Assembly (NCBI GenBank): GCA_037833965.1
Contig: AP031356.1
Location: 18,312,501-18,376,500, forward strand
Reading direction: 5' to 3'
Origin: Marchantia polymorpha subsp. ruderalis
Taxonomy: Eukaryota > Streptophyta > Marchantiopsida > Marchantiales > Marchantiaceae
Length of the DNA stretch: 64,000 bases
This document shows, piece after piece, positions 25,068 to 37,000 of the stretch (position 1 is the stretch's first letter; every line of letters begins with the position of its first letter). Made by a program: the position numbers and the translations under genes. Below the pieces are notes generated by a model, which saw only the letters and a list, made by a program, of their open reading frames with translations, did no database searches and had not been told where the DNA came from.

Positions 25068-26504
25068 TCACTCCATGTTCGTGTGACGAGAAACCATCCC
25101 TTCGACCGTCTCGTGCAGCTTCATGCGGAGAATGAATGTGACGATTTCGAAGAGAATGTACATGGCGCCCTCGTACAAGCTGCCCATGGGCAGAATCTTG
25201 TTCTCGGCCAGCAGGCAGATATACTCGGGATCACCTTTGCAGGCGACGATGACCTCGCGCTCGATGTGCTTGCCCTCGAGGGGAATCATGTAGTGCGGGA
25301 TGGGCTCGGGGGACGGGACCCCGACGACGCCCAGCTCGCCCTTGGGAGACTTGGGCGACTTGGGAGACTTGGGGGACTTGGGGTCGTCGTCCGAGGGGGG
25401 GCCGTCGCCGGCGGCGCCTTTCTTCTTGAGAGACTTCTCCTTGTTCATCTTCGAGTAGTCCTTGGGGGCCTGGCCCTTGCGAGTGTCGTCCTCCAGTTTG
25501 GCGGCGGCCGCCTTCTTGGCGTCGTCCTTGCGCTTCTTGTCGAGCATGCCGGGGGCCGACGCGGGCAGGGGCTCGTCGAGGATGTCGAGCGGCTTGTAGG
25601 AACGATGGAAGGCGTGCAGCTGCTCCATGGGACGGCCCGGGATGGAGTGGCGGTCCCAAGGACGATCGACGGGCAGCTGCCCGGCCGCGGGGTCCTCGTC
25701 CTTCATGGTCTGCGCCGGCAGCCAGGCGACTTCGTGCGCGAGCTTGGCCGCGGTGCCCTCGGGCTGCGCCGTGACGAGGAGCACGGTGGCGCCGGCCTCG
25801 CGCGCCGTGAGCATGAGCGCATTGACGCTGCTGAACTCGCCCGGGCCGGCGCTAGCGATGAAGAGGTCGCCGGGGCCGAGCTTGGGGCACGTCATGTCGC
25901 CCAGGCACGCGGCGCCGAGGCCCAGATGGAAGAGGCGCATGGCGAAGGCGCGCATCATCAGCCCCTCGCGCCCCACTCCGTGCAGGACGATGGCGCGCCC
26001 TCGCGCCAGCATGATGGCGCGCACCAGCTTCTTCGCCGGGTCGTTGCGGCTCATCTCGCAGCGGTTGAAGACCCGATGAATCTCGGCCAGCGCGCCCGCC
26101 GCCATGAACGATAGCGTCGAGGTCGCTGGCGCAACCTCGGCCCTGGTCGCCGTCGCCGCCCTCTCCCGGAACTCGCTGTCCTCCGCGTGCACCATGTCCG
26201 AAATCCCTTGCGGCAGAGGCAGTACCGGCGCTGGCAGCAGCGGCGTCGGCTCCCGAGATAACGAAATCCTCTCCGGTGCTGCTCTCGCTGCTGCTGCTGC
26301 TGCTAATTCTGCTGCTTCTGCATCTGCGAGCGATTGCGCCGCTGCCATCGATGCCTTCGATCCCTTCTTCCCTGCTGCTGCTGCTGCCGGAGGGGAGCCC
26401 GGGGCCGATCCTTCCGATGCTTTCCTCACCCCGGCCGCAGGTGAGCCCGGAGGGCTCGCAGCGCCCTTCTTGGCTGCAGCCGGAGAGCCTGGAGCTTTCG
26501 ACAT
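25068..26504 (-). CDS. SIS-domain sugar isomerase-like protein (6-phospho-3-hexuloisomerase-like)
   Basis: Intronless, 478 aa, ATG at 26502-26504. Residues 1-85 are low-complexity, Ala/Gly/Ser/Pro-rich with repeated APGSP-type units. A SIS (sugar isomerase) phosphosugar-binding domain starts near 130: KLVRAIMLARGRAIVLHGVGREGLM, then FAMRLFHLGLGAACLGD, GPGDLFIASAGPGEFSSV and AREAGATVLLVTAQPEG. The order matches 6-phospho-3-hexuloisomerase (Phi), where GAGRSGL, AMRLMHLG and SGSGET occupy these places. A roughly 110-residue charged, Lys-rich insert with four SPK units (about 370-385) separates this from the C-terminal helix, LPMGSLYEGAMYILFE, which corresponds to PLGTLFE of Phi. Phi interconverts hexulose-6-phosphate and fructose-6-phosphate in bacteria and archaea. 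No plastid targeting is evident. The substrate is unknown, and another phosphosugar is possible. Confidence 0.85.
   Translation of the reverse strand: MSKAPGSPAAAKKGAASPPGSPAAGVRKASEGSAPGSPPAAAAAGKKGSKASMAAAQSLADAEAAELAAAAAARAAPERISLSREPTPLLPAPVLPLPQGISDMVHAEDSEFRERAATATRAEVAPATSTLSFMAAGALAEIHRVFNRCEMSRNDPAKKLVRAIMLARGRAIVLHGVGREGLMMRAFAMRLFHLGLGAACLGDMTCPKLGPGDLFIASAGPGEFSSVNALMLTAREAGATVLLVTAQPEGTAAKLAHEVAWLPAQTMKDEDPAAGQLPVDRPWDRHSIPGRPMEQLHAFHRSYKPLDILDEPLPASAPGMLDKKRKDDAKKAAAAKLEDDTRKGQAPKDYSKMNKEKSLKKKGAAGDGPPSDDDPKSPKSPKSPKSPKGELGVVGVPSPEPIPHYMIPLEGKHIEREVIVACKGDPEYICLLAENKILPMGSLYEGAMYILFEIVTFILRMKLHETVEGMVSRHTNME
25343..25384 (-). repeat. Tandem 9-base repeat encoding Ser-Pro-Lys units
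   Basis: Four near-identical 9-base units (GACTTGGGx on the plus strand) code for PKSPKSPKSPKSPK within the SIS-domain protein. Each SPK is a minimal proline-directed phosphorylation-type site on a basic linker. The repeat is in frame and sits in the insert between the two parts of the SIS domain. Confidence 0.7.
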
Positions 26505-28800
26505 CGTCTCTTGAACGAGGACGAGGACGAGAACGAGAACGAGGGATTCGCTGCCTCGTGCCCCGCGGCGATCGAATTCGATGTCACTCGCAGGCCTTGG
26601 GTCTCTGTCTGCTCTGTGCCGAGGATCGGGGACATGGCTGTGGCGACATTTGATGGAGGTCGGCAGCGGCAGGAGGAAGAGGAGGAAGAGAGAAGGGAGA
26701 GGGGAGGGTGGGGGGTGCTGCTCTCGTCGATCGATCGTCCAATGGCAGGACGAAGATGCGCACGAAACGACGTGACGCGGGGGACATCACTTGACGTGGC
26801 ATACAGACAGACAGCCATAATAGGCCTGCAGGCCGGGCTATCTCGGCCGATCATCGGAGCACGGTCCACGATTTGTCTCGACCGGGAATTGGATTTTTAA
26901 AGCTTTAAGAGATGACGTCTGACTCGGAAACCCTGCGCTTGCGCCCACGGGCTCAGAAAGCGCACCGTCCTGACAACAATCGGACGCAGGCTGAGATTGG
27001 GGAGCAAGCAGAGGGCGTTTGGGCGCTCTCGACTGAGAACGACCTTTATTCGAGTGGGAAGCAACTTGCGATGGAGGAATGGAATCGAAGGCGAGGGATG
27101 AGCTGCACGATGGCAGTTGCCGAGGGCCGGCGACTGGGCCCTCGAGCTGGGAGGAATTTGATGAATGTGTGTACTTTATTGTGGCAGAGACATGGAGGAA
27201 ATGTTGTTATCGAAAATAGAGAGGGGACGAGGGGTTTGAGAGTGAGGAATCTTGCTGCCAGGACTCCGTGCGCCGAATTTGGGAGCACTGGCTACGAGTC
27301 CTGCTTTATCCATGGATCTCGATGCTGCCGAGGGTTGCGGCAGCTGCATCTCCTCTCGAAGTCGAGCGGCGAGTTCCAGCGATTGGCAGATGCGCATCCG
27401 CCATGGTTCAGTTAATTGTAAAACCTGCTCGCCGAGAAGGAACGAGACAAGGGTCGAGATGGATGGAAGGGTTCAGGACCTTCGGCTAGGCCGATTATGG
27501 AGCTCTTCAGTTAGAAATGCTGCGCAGCACAGGTCGGATTTCGCAACAGTCGGCCCCTGGATCGGACGTGAGGGCTTTCTGGGTTTTCTTCGACAGTTTC
27601 TTGATGCGCTCCAAGAGCTTCGCGATGGCCGTCATCTTGATTCTCCACATCAAGCTCCCACAAAACGTAGACACGCTTTCTCCGAGATGCACCATTCTGG
27701 CTCTCGTGCAATCCGATGTCCTCCTCCGAAGCGATCGCAGTCCTCCCTCTTTCCAAGGAAGTACGGAATTTGCAACCGACTTCCTCCGATCGCCCTTCCT
27801 TCAATTCGAAGCCGCCAGTCACGATCTGGAGATTCTGGTACGAGCGCGGATCACCCGATCACTTAATCAATGCTGTCGACAAGATCTCCCGAAGCTAATG
27901 AATCTGACTTACGAAGAACTTTGACAATGACGATTGCCAACTTCTAGGAGCTTCTGTAACCCGAGACTGGTACCTCTGTGCGAGGAGATGGATGCGACCA
28001 TGTGGACACCCAGTCAACACCCAAGAGGGGAATGGTCGGCGTGTGGGGTGGTCTAAACATCGTGAAGCGTGATGGACTGGGTTGAACCTGTCTCTACTGC
28101 CTACTGCTCATACCACAGTAGTAAACCATTCTGCTCGACCTCGAGAGCTGCTTTCCGTCTGGAGAGTTCGTCCACCTGCTCGTCGTCGTTGCTGCAGTGG
28201 AGATCTTGAGCTGGGTTGAGTTTCCAGACTCTGGAGGCTCTGAAATAATGATCAGTCTGGACTGACTGACTTCCTTCTCTTCTCTTCTCTTCTCTGAGGT
28301 CAGGGTGACTTTGAACCGCGTCAAACAACTGCCATGTTCTTGACTTCCGGAATACTTCCAATTCGCAACGATGTGCTATGAGAATGTCAAACATCCGACG
28401 ACGACGAGAACCACCTGTAGCTTGTGCGGATGATTCTGAAACCCTGCCGAGTGGATAATCCTCCCAGAAGCAGACAAGTTGAGGTTTTGCATCGCCACGT
28501 TCGATGTGTTGACCTCTCTCTGTGAGGGCAGAAAGAGGTCGGAGAGGAGTTTGAGGAAATTGGTGTGTCGTCCCGGATGATATAAAACTGTAACCGCGGG
28601 CTCTGAACAGTTCCAGGTGAGGGATAATTCCATTACCACGACTGACTGAGAGTCGTCGAATCACATGGACTTGTGGCTCACCACAGTATGAAATATGATT
28701 CTTAAATCCGATTTAATCTAACAGTAATATCTATTAGTCAAAGAACAACATATTATTCTTCCGTAGTTGAACACTCGGCTCGCTGCGGATAAAAATCAAA

Positions 28801-28846
28801 GGAGTCGGAAATTGCCGCCACTGGACCGGCGGCATTTCCCGACTCC
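28801..28846. repeat. Inverted repeat with 19-base arms
   Basis: Arms 28801-28819 (GGAGTCGGAAATTGCCGCC) and 28828-28846 pair at 17 of 19 positions around an 8-base loop (ACTGGACC). A strong hairpin would form in DNA or RNA. It lies in an intergenic region with no gene I can attach it to. It is too short for a typical plant microRNA precursor and could be a transposon end remnant. Confidence 0.6.
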
Positions 28847-30539
28847 TTGGGCATGCATCTCCAGTTCTGTACAGGGGCTGAGGTCACAATTTTCTGAATT
28901 TTCTGAATTTTCTGGTCTTTGGGGACTTCGTTCGCAGAAGTGAGAACGACTCGAACGATTTGAAGCTCGTTGCCGTACTGGCCGAGCCGAGATTTTCTCC
29001 GTGGATCTGAATTGCTGTAATTATCATATTTCTCGCTTTACAGGGTACATGGGCGAAGCTTTTTCCTGTGAAGTCGGAGGAACGTGCATCACACCTGACG
29101 AGCAAGGAAGGTTGATGTTGTCCAGATCCACAACCAACAATTTGATCTTAGCAGCCTAGGAGATTAGTCAGTACACACGGAAAGTACAAGGTCGGATATC
29201 TTTACCCACGACTCCAGAGATCGGAGCCTAAACACGTTCTTCCTACCTGCCATCACCTCAATTGAAGTTCTCTCCTGCTCGGCCCTTGTGCTTATCCTGA
29301 GTTTCTACGGAAGCAGATCCACAGGGTCTCTCCGGCAGGCACCATATCCGAATGTTCGACACATGATCGGTCCATGAGGATATTTTAAATTTCAGACTGA
29401 ACATTGTGGAAGTGGAGTTCTCAGATCTACAGAAGATAAGGGGAAAGTAGTTTTCTGTATGGTGCTCGGCTGGCGGACTGTGCAGGCATACACAAAAATA
29501 GATAGGAGCAAGGGCGATCTGAGTGGTTCTGCAGCTTCCAGGTTTCAGATTCCAACATACGATTGACTTCTTTCTACTCGGAATTCTTCATCCGAATATC
29601 ACTATTGCCAAAAGTGCTCCCTTGTATAATAATGCTCATTCAGCGTTCAGGCTCTGTGTGGGTTCAAAGGGGCTTCTCACCGCATTTCAAGTTGACCAGC
29701 GGCGAACTACAGAACCTGTCCGAGTCACACGATGCGCTCTGCGGGCCAAGCGAAGGCTGTGCAGCTAACTATTAGGATAAATGAACTGCTAATATTGCTT
29801 TGCTCATGGCGCATTGTGCGTGCAGACTGCAACAGTACGGCGAGCATGGCATAGGGAAGCCGGATGTTTCCCTTCACAACGCTGGTGAGATTTACAGTTG
29901 GCCCACACGCTGCACCACTGTTGGCGATTCTCGGTGGCTGCCAATTGTACTTCGCCTACCCCGTTCTGTTCATCAACCATGTGGCAGATCCAGTGAATCA
30001 GCTGAGAGTGAGGTGGTCACAGTTCTCGGCAGAACGATCTGGTGCGTGTTAGGATTTACAAACATGCGAGTGACTGGATCTCCATGGTTTCCCTCTCGGA
30101 TTGCATGTCTACCGGCTCGCTTAGTGAGAATGTGTCCGCTTCGCCGCAAGTAGTTGTGGATGTGGTTACAGTTGCATAGGTTCCGTTCACCTCGGGCTTT
30201 CGAGAGATGTGAGCGGAGATTAATGTCGTTTGCAATGTACGAGGCCTTGTTGCTTCACAGGGTAGGTCAGTTGGGCGTACCTTCAGAAGAACGATTTCTC
30301 CGTTTCAGCTTGCAGATGTGGTTATGATCACTGGCGGCCTCTAGAGGTACCGCCTTGCGTCTTGACACATCGAGCAAATCTTCGTGAGCGATAATGCTGG
30401 TCGAGAAAGGACCTCGGAACGAAAATTAGATCTCACCTCTCAACCGAGACCATGCTGAAACTGGGAACAGGAGCACGGCGACATGGAACAATCATTTGTC
30501 TTGGTATTTGTCCTGATTTTAACTCGATCTCGTATAGTC

Positions 30540-30567
30540 GTCTGTGTGTCTCTCGGGACACACAGAC
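30540..30567. repeat. Short perfect inverted repeat
   Basis: GTCTGTGTGTC (30540-30550) and its exact reverse complement (30557-30567) are separated by TCTCGG. The arms are 11 bases of simple GT-rich sequence, so it may be chance or a local copying error. No gene context was found. Confidence 0.4.
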
Positions 30568-32991
30568 ACCAAAACCAACCGGACGGTGAGTTTAACACAT
30601 CTCGATCCACCGTGCTGCCGGGGTTCGGTGAAGACTCTCGGTCAGATGGTAGCACCATTGTCGTAATAGCATAATGCGCCCCACCATTCCGGCACGCACC
30701 TCCTCCTGTTGCTGCCCCAGCTGCTGCCTGCGAGGAAGTACAGGCGAGGGACGGACCGTGACTCGCACTGCAGGAGTCACGGACTCCAAGGGACCAGCTC
30801 GGGTAAGATTAGAACTCATGGCGAGCTCCAACAGAATCCAACAGAGAGTCAATCCTGCTGAGAATATCACCAGCTAGATCCGCTGCCAAAGTGTTGCAGA
30901 GAAAGAGCAGCTCGGCCATACGAGAGCCCGATGTGGTGCATCTCCCGAACCACGGCCTCGTCTAAATGAGGCTCTAGAATCGCCTGAGCACCGTGTCCCA
31001 TTGGCCCAGACGCAAAGCAAGCCCTCATGCTTGGGAGACCACGTCGCTACAAGCGCCTGCCTGCTCAAAACCGGCTCTATAATTGGAGACACCACCTTCC
31101 TCGACTGCTGCTGCGTCGATGAGTGTCGCTGAAAAGCTCGGATCCGCTCCGCCGCAGACATTTTGCCTTTTGTGAGTCTAAAAGCGGGCTCATCATTGGA
31201 ACCTGTACCATGGCCACACGCCGTCGCCTGTAGTCGTCACCAGAGGCTCCCGCTGCCTCCCAAACTCCCACAAACTCCCTCGAACTGCTCACGTTTTTGT
31301 CCACTGCCCGCTTCATAGCCCTACGTGGTTGGAACCAACGCTGTTTCCACACGAAAAGGAATCGTCCGGCGCAGTTACCGGGCGGTGGTGGCAGGAAGGT
31401 GAACCGCGTAGGGCTCTCTTCTCGGGCGTCCGTCCGTCCGTCCGTCCGATGGACACTACAGTCGACCGGGTTCAGGCTCCGGTACGACGGACAAAGCACT
31501 CGCGCTCAGGACAGCCACCCTCTGCGCTACCTCGCAGCCCTGACTGCACCTCGTCGGCTGACTCATCGCTCCGTCATTGGCCACGTCTCCGGCACCCATT
31601 CGCTCGCGCACACCTGGTGCTCGGCTGCCACCGTTTCGGAACCCGGTTCGGGATCGATTCACGGTCACAAATCCGGCCGTCCGCTACCGTGTCCGGTGCC
31701 GCCGTGACGCCGCGCATATCCTTCCGGAACGCGGTTGCGAGGCCTCGCTGGACGGGCGAGCGAGCCCAGTCAGCCGAACCACGTTGGCGGGAACGATCGT
31801 CGGTTTGGGGCGAATGTGTCCGTGTTGGCGGAGCGGAGAAGAGAGAAACGTGCGGGGGGGAGACGGGGAGGGGGGGAACAGCTGGGGGGGAATATGACAG
31901 GGCGCCGAAAGCATCCAAATCCCCCTGCTCCTGCATCTGAGCAGGCGGAGAAGATTATGGGATAATCCACCGGCACTGTGGCGATGGGCGAGGGGCGTGA
32001 GTCAGCAACGACCCCGTCTGCGCATGGCGCTGGGGCCGGGCTGCTGCACGAGAGTGACAGGCAGCCAGCCAGAGCATGTTTCTCCGGCGCCCGGGGGGCC
32101 CTTCATCCAATCCAATCCGCCAGCGCCCTCGAGGCGCTTATATGCGCGGCAGCGCTCGGCTCTCAGTGAACTTGTCTTCCATTTCCACTTCGGTGCGTAG
32201 AAGCCCAAGTTTCCCCAGAGCACTCGGGAGCAACCCCTCACCAGATTCGGAGGCTGAGCGCACGAGCAGTGGTGCTCTTGGTCTCTCAAGTCTGTGGAGT
32301 GGGCCAATCTCGGTGTGGAGGTCAGGTCAGCGATTCGCCGGTGCTTCGTCAGATCCGAGCACGCCAGGCACGAAACCAATCCAAACGAATCGAAATCAAA
32401 GCAAAGGAAAGGAGCAGTCGTCCGGTCTCTCGATCACACGAGGGATTTGAAGCAGGCCGAATTTTCGGCCGCCGTGCTCGCGCCAGAGCAATAGGTCTAT
32501 CGACGCTCCGACACTGCCGGTCCTCGGGAGCAACTATAGGTCTATCAGTGCACTTGCAGTGGCAGGATTCTGCCAAAGTGCACGAGGAGGTGGGCGAGAC
32601 GAGATCCGCGCGCCAGGATGTGGGGCAAGTACTGCTTCGTTCTGCTCCTCTGGCTCCTGGGAACCGCTCTGGTTCGGAGCTTCAACCAGGACCTCGAAGA
32701 ATAAAACCAATGGCAATTAGGATTCCCAGGCAAAGGAAGCCTCGGCCCAAACTCTGTCGACATCATGCGGCTCGGGCTGCTGCGGTGCCGCTGCTGACCG
32801 CGCGCGCCGGCCGACGGGCCAGACGGGCTCGATCATGATCATTTCTGGACGAGAATCGACGCAATTCGGGCTTTCTCCGCGCAAATCTGAGCTGATGATG
32901 ATCTGAGAGCCCCCGGCGAGCGAAGTTTGGCTGTGGCTCCACTTGAAGGAAGGGTCCCCCCCATCGATCACGCGAGCGGCGAGCTCCATCC

Positions 32992-34056
32992 ATGGCCTCG
33001 CCCCCATCTCCGCCTCTCCCGGTCCTCCTCTGTCACATTTTCGAGGGCGGCAGGCGCAACTTCGCCTCGAGCTTCGACTCGTCGATGCAAAACGCAAACA
33101 AGCTGCTCGTCGCCTTCGCGCGCAATGTGCAGACGCTGAAGACCGGCCATGCCGATCTTCAAAGCGCTCGGCCGTCCTCCTCCATCCCTTCGTCGTCGTC
33201 GTCGCCATCCATGGCCGAGCCATCTGCCCATGCTCGTGCTGAATCCGAAGGGGCGCCCGGAGGAGGGCCCGATTTCAGTGCCAGTGCCAGTGCCAGTGCC
33301 AATGTTAATGCTAATGTCAATGCCAATGCCAGCGCCCTGATGCTGAAGACGTGGGGCAGGGGCAGGATCGGAGCCTCGCGGCAATGGAAGCCCGCCTCGG
33401 CCTCGTCCATCTCCCTGAGCTCCAGCGGTGGCATCTCCGAGCCCGCATCTGCCCGAGAGGAGGAGGAGGAGGAGGAGGAGGAGGGGGAGGTGATGGCGTC
33501 TCCGCATTTCGACCTGTCCACCGTGAGCGCCACGTCCGTCTTCGACATCGGATCGGTCGGGTCTCCTCTGCTGGCCGGCCCCGAAATTGCCACGGGCAAA
33601 TCCAGCGATTCGGTCGACGACGATGCTGCTGCTGCTGCGGTGGTGGAGATGGCTTACGGGCGAGAGAATGCGACGCCACCACTGAATGCCCCGCGAGCAC
33701 CACCAGCGCCAGCGCCATCGCCATCGCCATCGCCGCTGGTGGATATAGACGACGTACGAAAATTCGTCGGCAATGCAATTATAGCTTGCAGAAAGGTGCG
33801 AGCTCTGGGATTACGAGAAAGCTCGTGGGAGAACAAGATGCCATGGCGACAACCCCGGCCGCGATATCTAGCGAAAGGGCTCCAGCGGCCCCCCGAAGAG
33901 TTCTCTTCGGAGACTCAGAAACACGAGTACTACAGACGAGCGAGAAGGCGAGGGCGCTACCTCATCGGACCGACGCCCACTTGGTCCTTCATCGTTGCAG
34001 ATCTCGCTCTGCTGTACTTCCTCATCGACAACCCTGCAGGCAAATTCCTTTTGTGA
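32992..34056 (+). CDS. Intronless orphan protein with Ser/Ala-Asn repeats and a C-terminal hydrophobic segment
   Basis: Single exon, 354 aa; ATG in a good context (ATCCATGGCC) and TGA at 34054. Coding support is the length of the open frame and strongly GC-biased third positions over the first third. The ORF is also open partly in a second frame, so the call is not certain. Order: an N-terminal part with PVLLCHIFEGGRRNFASSFDSSMQNANKLL, a Ser-rich linker, a repeat of SA then NV/NA dipeptides (about residues 97-117), an acidic run of nine Glu, an Ala run, and APSPSPSP. A basic C-terminal third (RRARRRGRYLIG) is followed by a hydrophobic stretch WSFIVADLALLYFLI near the end, possibly a tail-anchor-like membrane segment. 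I do not recognise the family. Confidence 0.55.
   Translation: MASPPSPPLPVLLCHIFEGGRRNFASSFDSSMQNANKLLVAFARNVQTLKTGHADLQSARPSSSIPSSSSSPSMAEPSAHARAESEGAPGGGPDFSASASASANVNANVNANASALMLKTWGRGRIGASRQWKPASASSISLSSSGGISEPASAREEEEEEEEEGEVMASPHFDLSTVSATSVFDIGSVGSPLLAGPEIATGKSSDSVDDDAAAAAVVEMAYGRENATPPLNAPRAPPAPAPSPSPSPLVDIDDVRKFVGNAIIACRKVRALGLRESSWENKMPWRQPRPRYLAKGLQRPPEEFSSETQKHEYYRRARRRGRYLIGPTPTWSFIVADLALLYFLIDNPAGKFLL
33283..33345 (+). repeat. In-frame 6-base repeat (GCCAGT/AATGTx)
   Basis: Tandem GCCAGT units give way to AATGTT/AATGCT and AATGCC units, all in frame, coding for alternating Ser-Ala then Asn-Val/Asn-Ala residues. The gradual change between unit types suggests slippage followed by point mutation within a disordered linker. 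Confidence 0.7.
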
Positions 34057-37000
34057 GCGAGCGTCACTGATCCAGACGATCCTTGCGCTGCGAACGATGT
34101 TCCCATCCTTTGTAAGTGCGCTCGCTTAGACCTGTCGTTGAGAGACCGAGAAATGGCACGACCTGTACAATCGACACTCATTTCGTCTTTAGACTAGCCA
34201 TTTGTACACTTAAAGTTCCCCCGGGGTGTTAGACCATGGACCATAGACACATGGATATTTATTCACTTAGGCATCTCCCATCGTAAATGCCTTTTTTTGT
34301 AAATCGATAGAGCCCGTCCCTTGAGATACTGGATGCGTGACTAGACGCATCCTTGTGAATTAGAGGCTTCTGCTCAGGCCTTAAAACTTCCAGTCGAGCG
34401 CTTACCTCCGCTGTCGCTCTGTGGATACGCCTCTGCTCAAAACTGGTACATTTCAACTGAGTAAGCAGCGGACAGTTTTCTCTCACTTTTTCTCCCTTTT
34501 ATCTTCTTATTATTTTGGGCTGTTCTCCTTCTACAAGGGTTTTAGAGTTTCTGTCACGATGTGAGTAGTATGCAGATTGTTCCTGAGAGGAAACCGGTTG
34601 ATAGTCGAAGCTTTGGCTTTGGAGTCGTGCCGTGTGGCGGTGCGACTCTCCGAGTCGACTGAAGCTCTGGAGATGGAAGTGCGAGTTCGGGAGGAGAGCT
34701 CTAACAGCCGGCGGGGTCGAATTCGTCCCGTCTGTTTGGATCTGGTGGATCGACCTGTGAGATATGATGATGGATTTGTTAGAGTCTTTTGTGTAGTAAA
34801 CGATACTGAAGCGTGAAGTAGGCACTGTTTCCATGTTTTTACTATTTTGAAAGCTGGGCTTTGCTTTCGACTTTTCCTCGGGCCAGTCATTGTATCTATT
34901 GTGAGTAGAGCTGTATCTGTCCATTGTAGAAATTCAGAAACCTGTCTCCTGCCAAGTTTTGGGAGGCCCCTTGTACATTTTTGTACACAACACGACATTC
35001 CTCTGTGCAAGGGATATGCCTGCACAGGCTTGTAACATTACTTATGCAATGTCAAGATCATGTGTAGTAAAAAATTCGGGCGTTGTTGCAACGTCGTCGG
35101 TGAATTGTTTAATACTGTCTTGTCTACGAGTTCCTTTGCATATCACACGCGGAGACAGAGTTGAGACAGAAAATGGTTGTGTACGTCGAGTTGCATGATG
35201 GGAAAATGTCAATTACCAGGTCGTCTCTCATGTGTACCGAAATGAGTTTTGACCCGTAAAACCTCTGGTTTAGCGAAGAGCCCTCTTCTATCCCGTTCTT
35301 TGGATTCGGGGGTTTAAGTTGTTTATCAAGCTTTGTCAACCATTCAGCAAATACTGAATGCTCGAGCTTCTGTTGCCAGCATTTCAGCATCCAATCTTAC
35401 TCAAACCTGTACAGAGTATGATACACGAATAGCCACCGTCTGTTATCCTTCCAGATTGCGTCTTCAAACTTTATCATATGGTATTGCTCTATCTATTGCT
35501 GTGGTAGACTGTCTAAGGTCGCCTCTTTTACGTTGGATCCCCCCACTTAGCTTCATGCAATGTTTCACGTAGTAGTGAATTGCCACACCAGCATTTCGTC
35601 ATGTAGATAGGATCTTTTCGGTAGCGGTATTCTGTGTCGACAGACCGGTAGGATATGCGGAATTTTATTGTGCAGACAGTCATGTGACAGTTGCGCTCTG
35701 TCCAGACACTGCTTCCATCTTCCAACTCCTACTACCACAGCTGGAAAGGCTTGACATCTCCAGTTTATGCCACAAGGGTTCCAAGTGTTGCTGATCTTTC
35801 CAGATCTGCGCTTGAGCTACGCCATCGGTGGAAGTCGAAAACTGCGAAAGAAGGTCCGGCTGTTCGGGTGAAGTAAGACTGAAAACAAAGCCGTTAGAAG
35901 TAGGCCATGTCCGAGGAATGACGGTACTGATGAAGGAGGAATCCAGATAGATTCAGAATATCACGGGTGTCACAGGTATTGATGGCCCTACAGGTTCACA
36001 TGACTCGTGTGGACCTTTTGCTTGGCTGCCATGTAACGAGGACTTCAGAAATATTGAGGTGTAACTGTTACATAACTAAATATTTGGCTGTCCAGTCAGA
36101 TAAACACAGTTGATAGACAAGCCTTGAAACCAAACTGAAGCCGACTAGCAAGGGATTCTTGACTTGATGCCGTGTTTCCCTGTATGTAATGCATGGCGAA
36201 ATGTGGTTTCAGAAGACTGGAAGAACATGGCATCAATCCGGTATTGTTGGTATGAATCCGTATGGTCAAGATCCAGCTACTTTAAATAGGCGACGTCGTT
36301 GCATGCTCAGACCATCGAACACATGCATACTTAACCTGCATGTGCTACGAGTATCCACCAATTTCTTGAGATAGAAAGCCACATGCACAACTACATTCTT
36401 CAGTTTGAGCCCCGACCTAAAACCTGTTACTTCGAATTCCACTTGAAAGAGCTGTATGTACGGTCGAAGAAAGACAACATTCCAATTCTGAACGGGGCAT
36501 CCGTCATATTCATACTTTTACTGTCTCTCTCTCTCTCTCCCCTTCCTAAATCGGTCTTTCTCAGTAGATGAATTTGCCACTTAGAATTGTTCCAAATGTG
36601 TCTTAAGTAAGTTTCTACTTACAGCCTTCAACTTTTTCGATCTGTTTGTGGATTATTGCAACATGATACTGCTTGCAATCATATCGTAGAAGTGAGCCCT
36701 AGCCTCGTAGGTGAATTTTCTGTGAATTTCCTGTGGTGGGCCGGCCCTCCATACCGTTAAAATGCCTCGTGTCTAAATCAAATCCCCGAATCGAAGCAAT
36801 GATTCAGGACCACAATCGAATGTGGGACCTCGGAGATATTTTTCGTTCTCCCGAAATTCCTTTCTGCTACAGGAACTAAAAATTTGCCCACAACTAGTCA
36901 GACAATATCAGTTACTACTTACGTTGGAGTCGAAATAGATCGCCAACTCCCGTTGATCGTTCCCCTCTTCCAGTTGTGTGGTCGTTATCAACCAAGTGCT

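Larger units (their letters stand above)
26505..32991. other. Long intergenic region, no supported gene
   Basis: From 26.5 to 28.7 kb and from 31.2 to 33.0 kb the DNA is GC-rich with many overlapping open frames on both strands, which is expected from composition alone. A minus-strand frame at 30874-31161 starts with a good context (AAAATGTC) and reads MSAAERIRAFQRHSS, but has no known domain. Around 28.7-30.5 kb the composition is balanced and empty. A GTCC tandem run lies at 31427-31447. A TATA-like CTTATATGC at about 32136-32145 might serve the gene at 32992, although it is 850 bases away. Confidence 0.35.

Noticed and set aside
25083-26114. 343-codon plus-strand frame opposite the SIS gene
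   Set aside because: It is a composition-driven antisense shadow of the SIS coding sequence, rich in Gly/Leu/Arg/His without motifs.
30874-31161. 95-codon minus-strand frame starting MSAAERIRAFQRHSS
   Set aside because: The start context is good but there is no domain, another frame in the same stretch looks equally plausible, and no exon chain could be built.
33351-34070. 239-codon plus-strand frame overlapping the orphan gene
   Set aside because: It is shifted relative to the 354-aa frame, has poorer start context, and consists of Gly/Arg-rich shadow sequence of GC-rich coding DNA.
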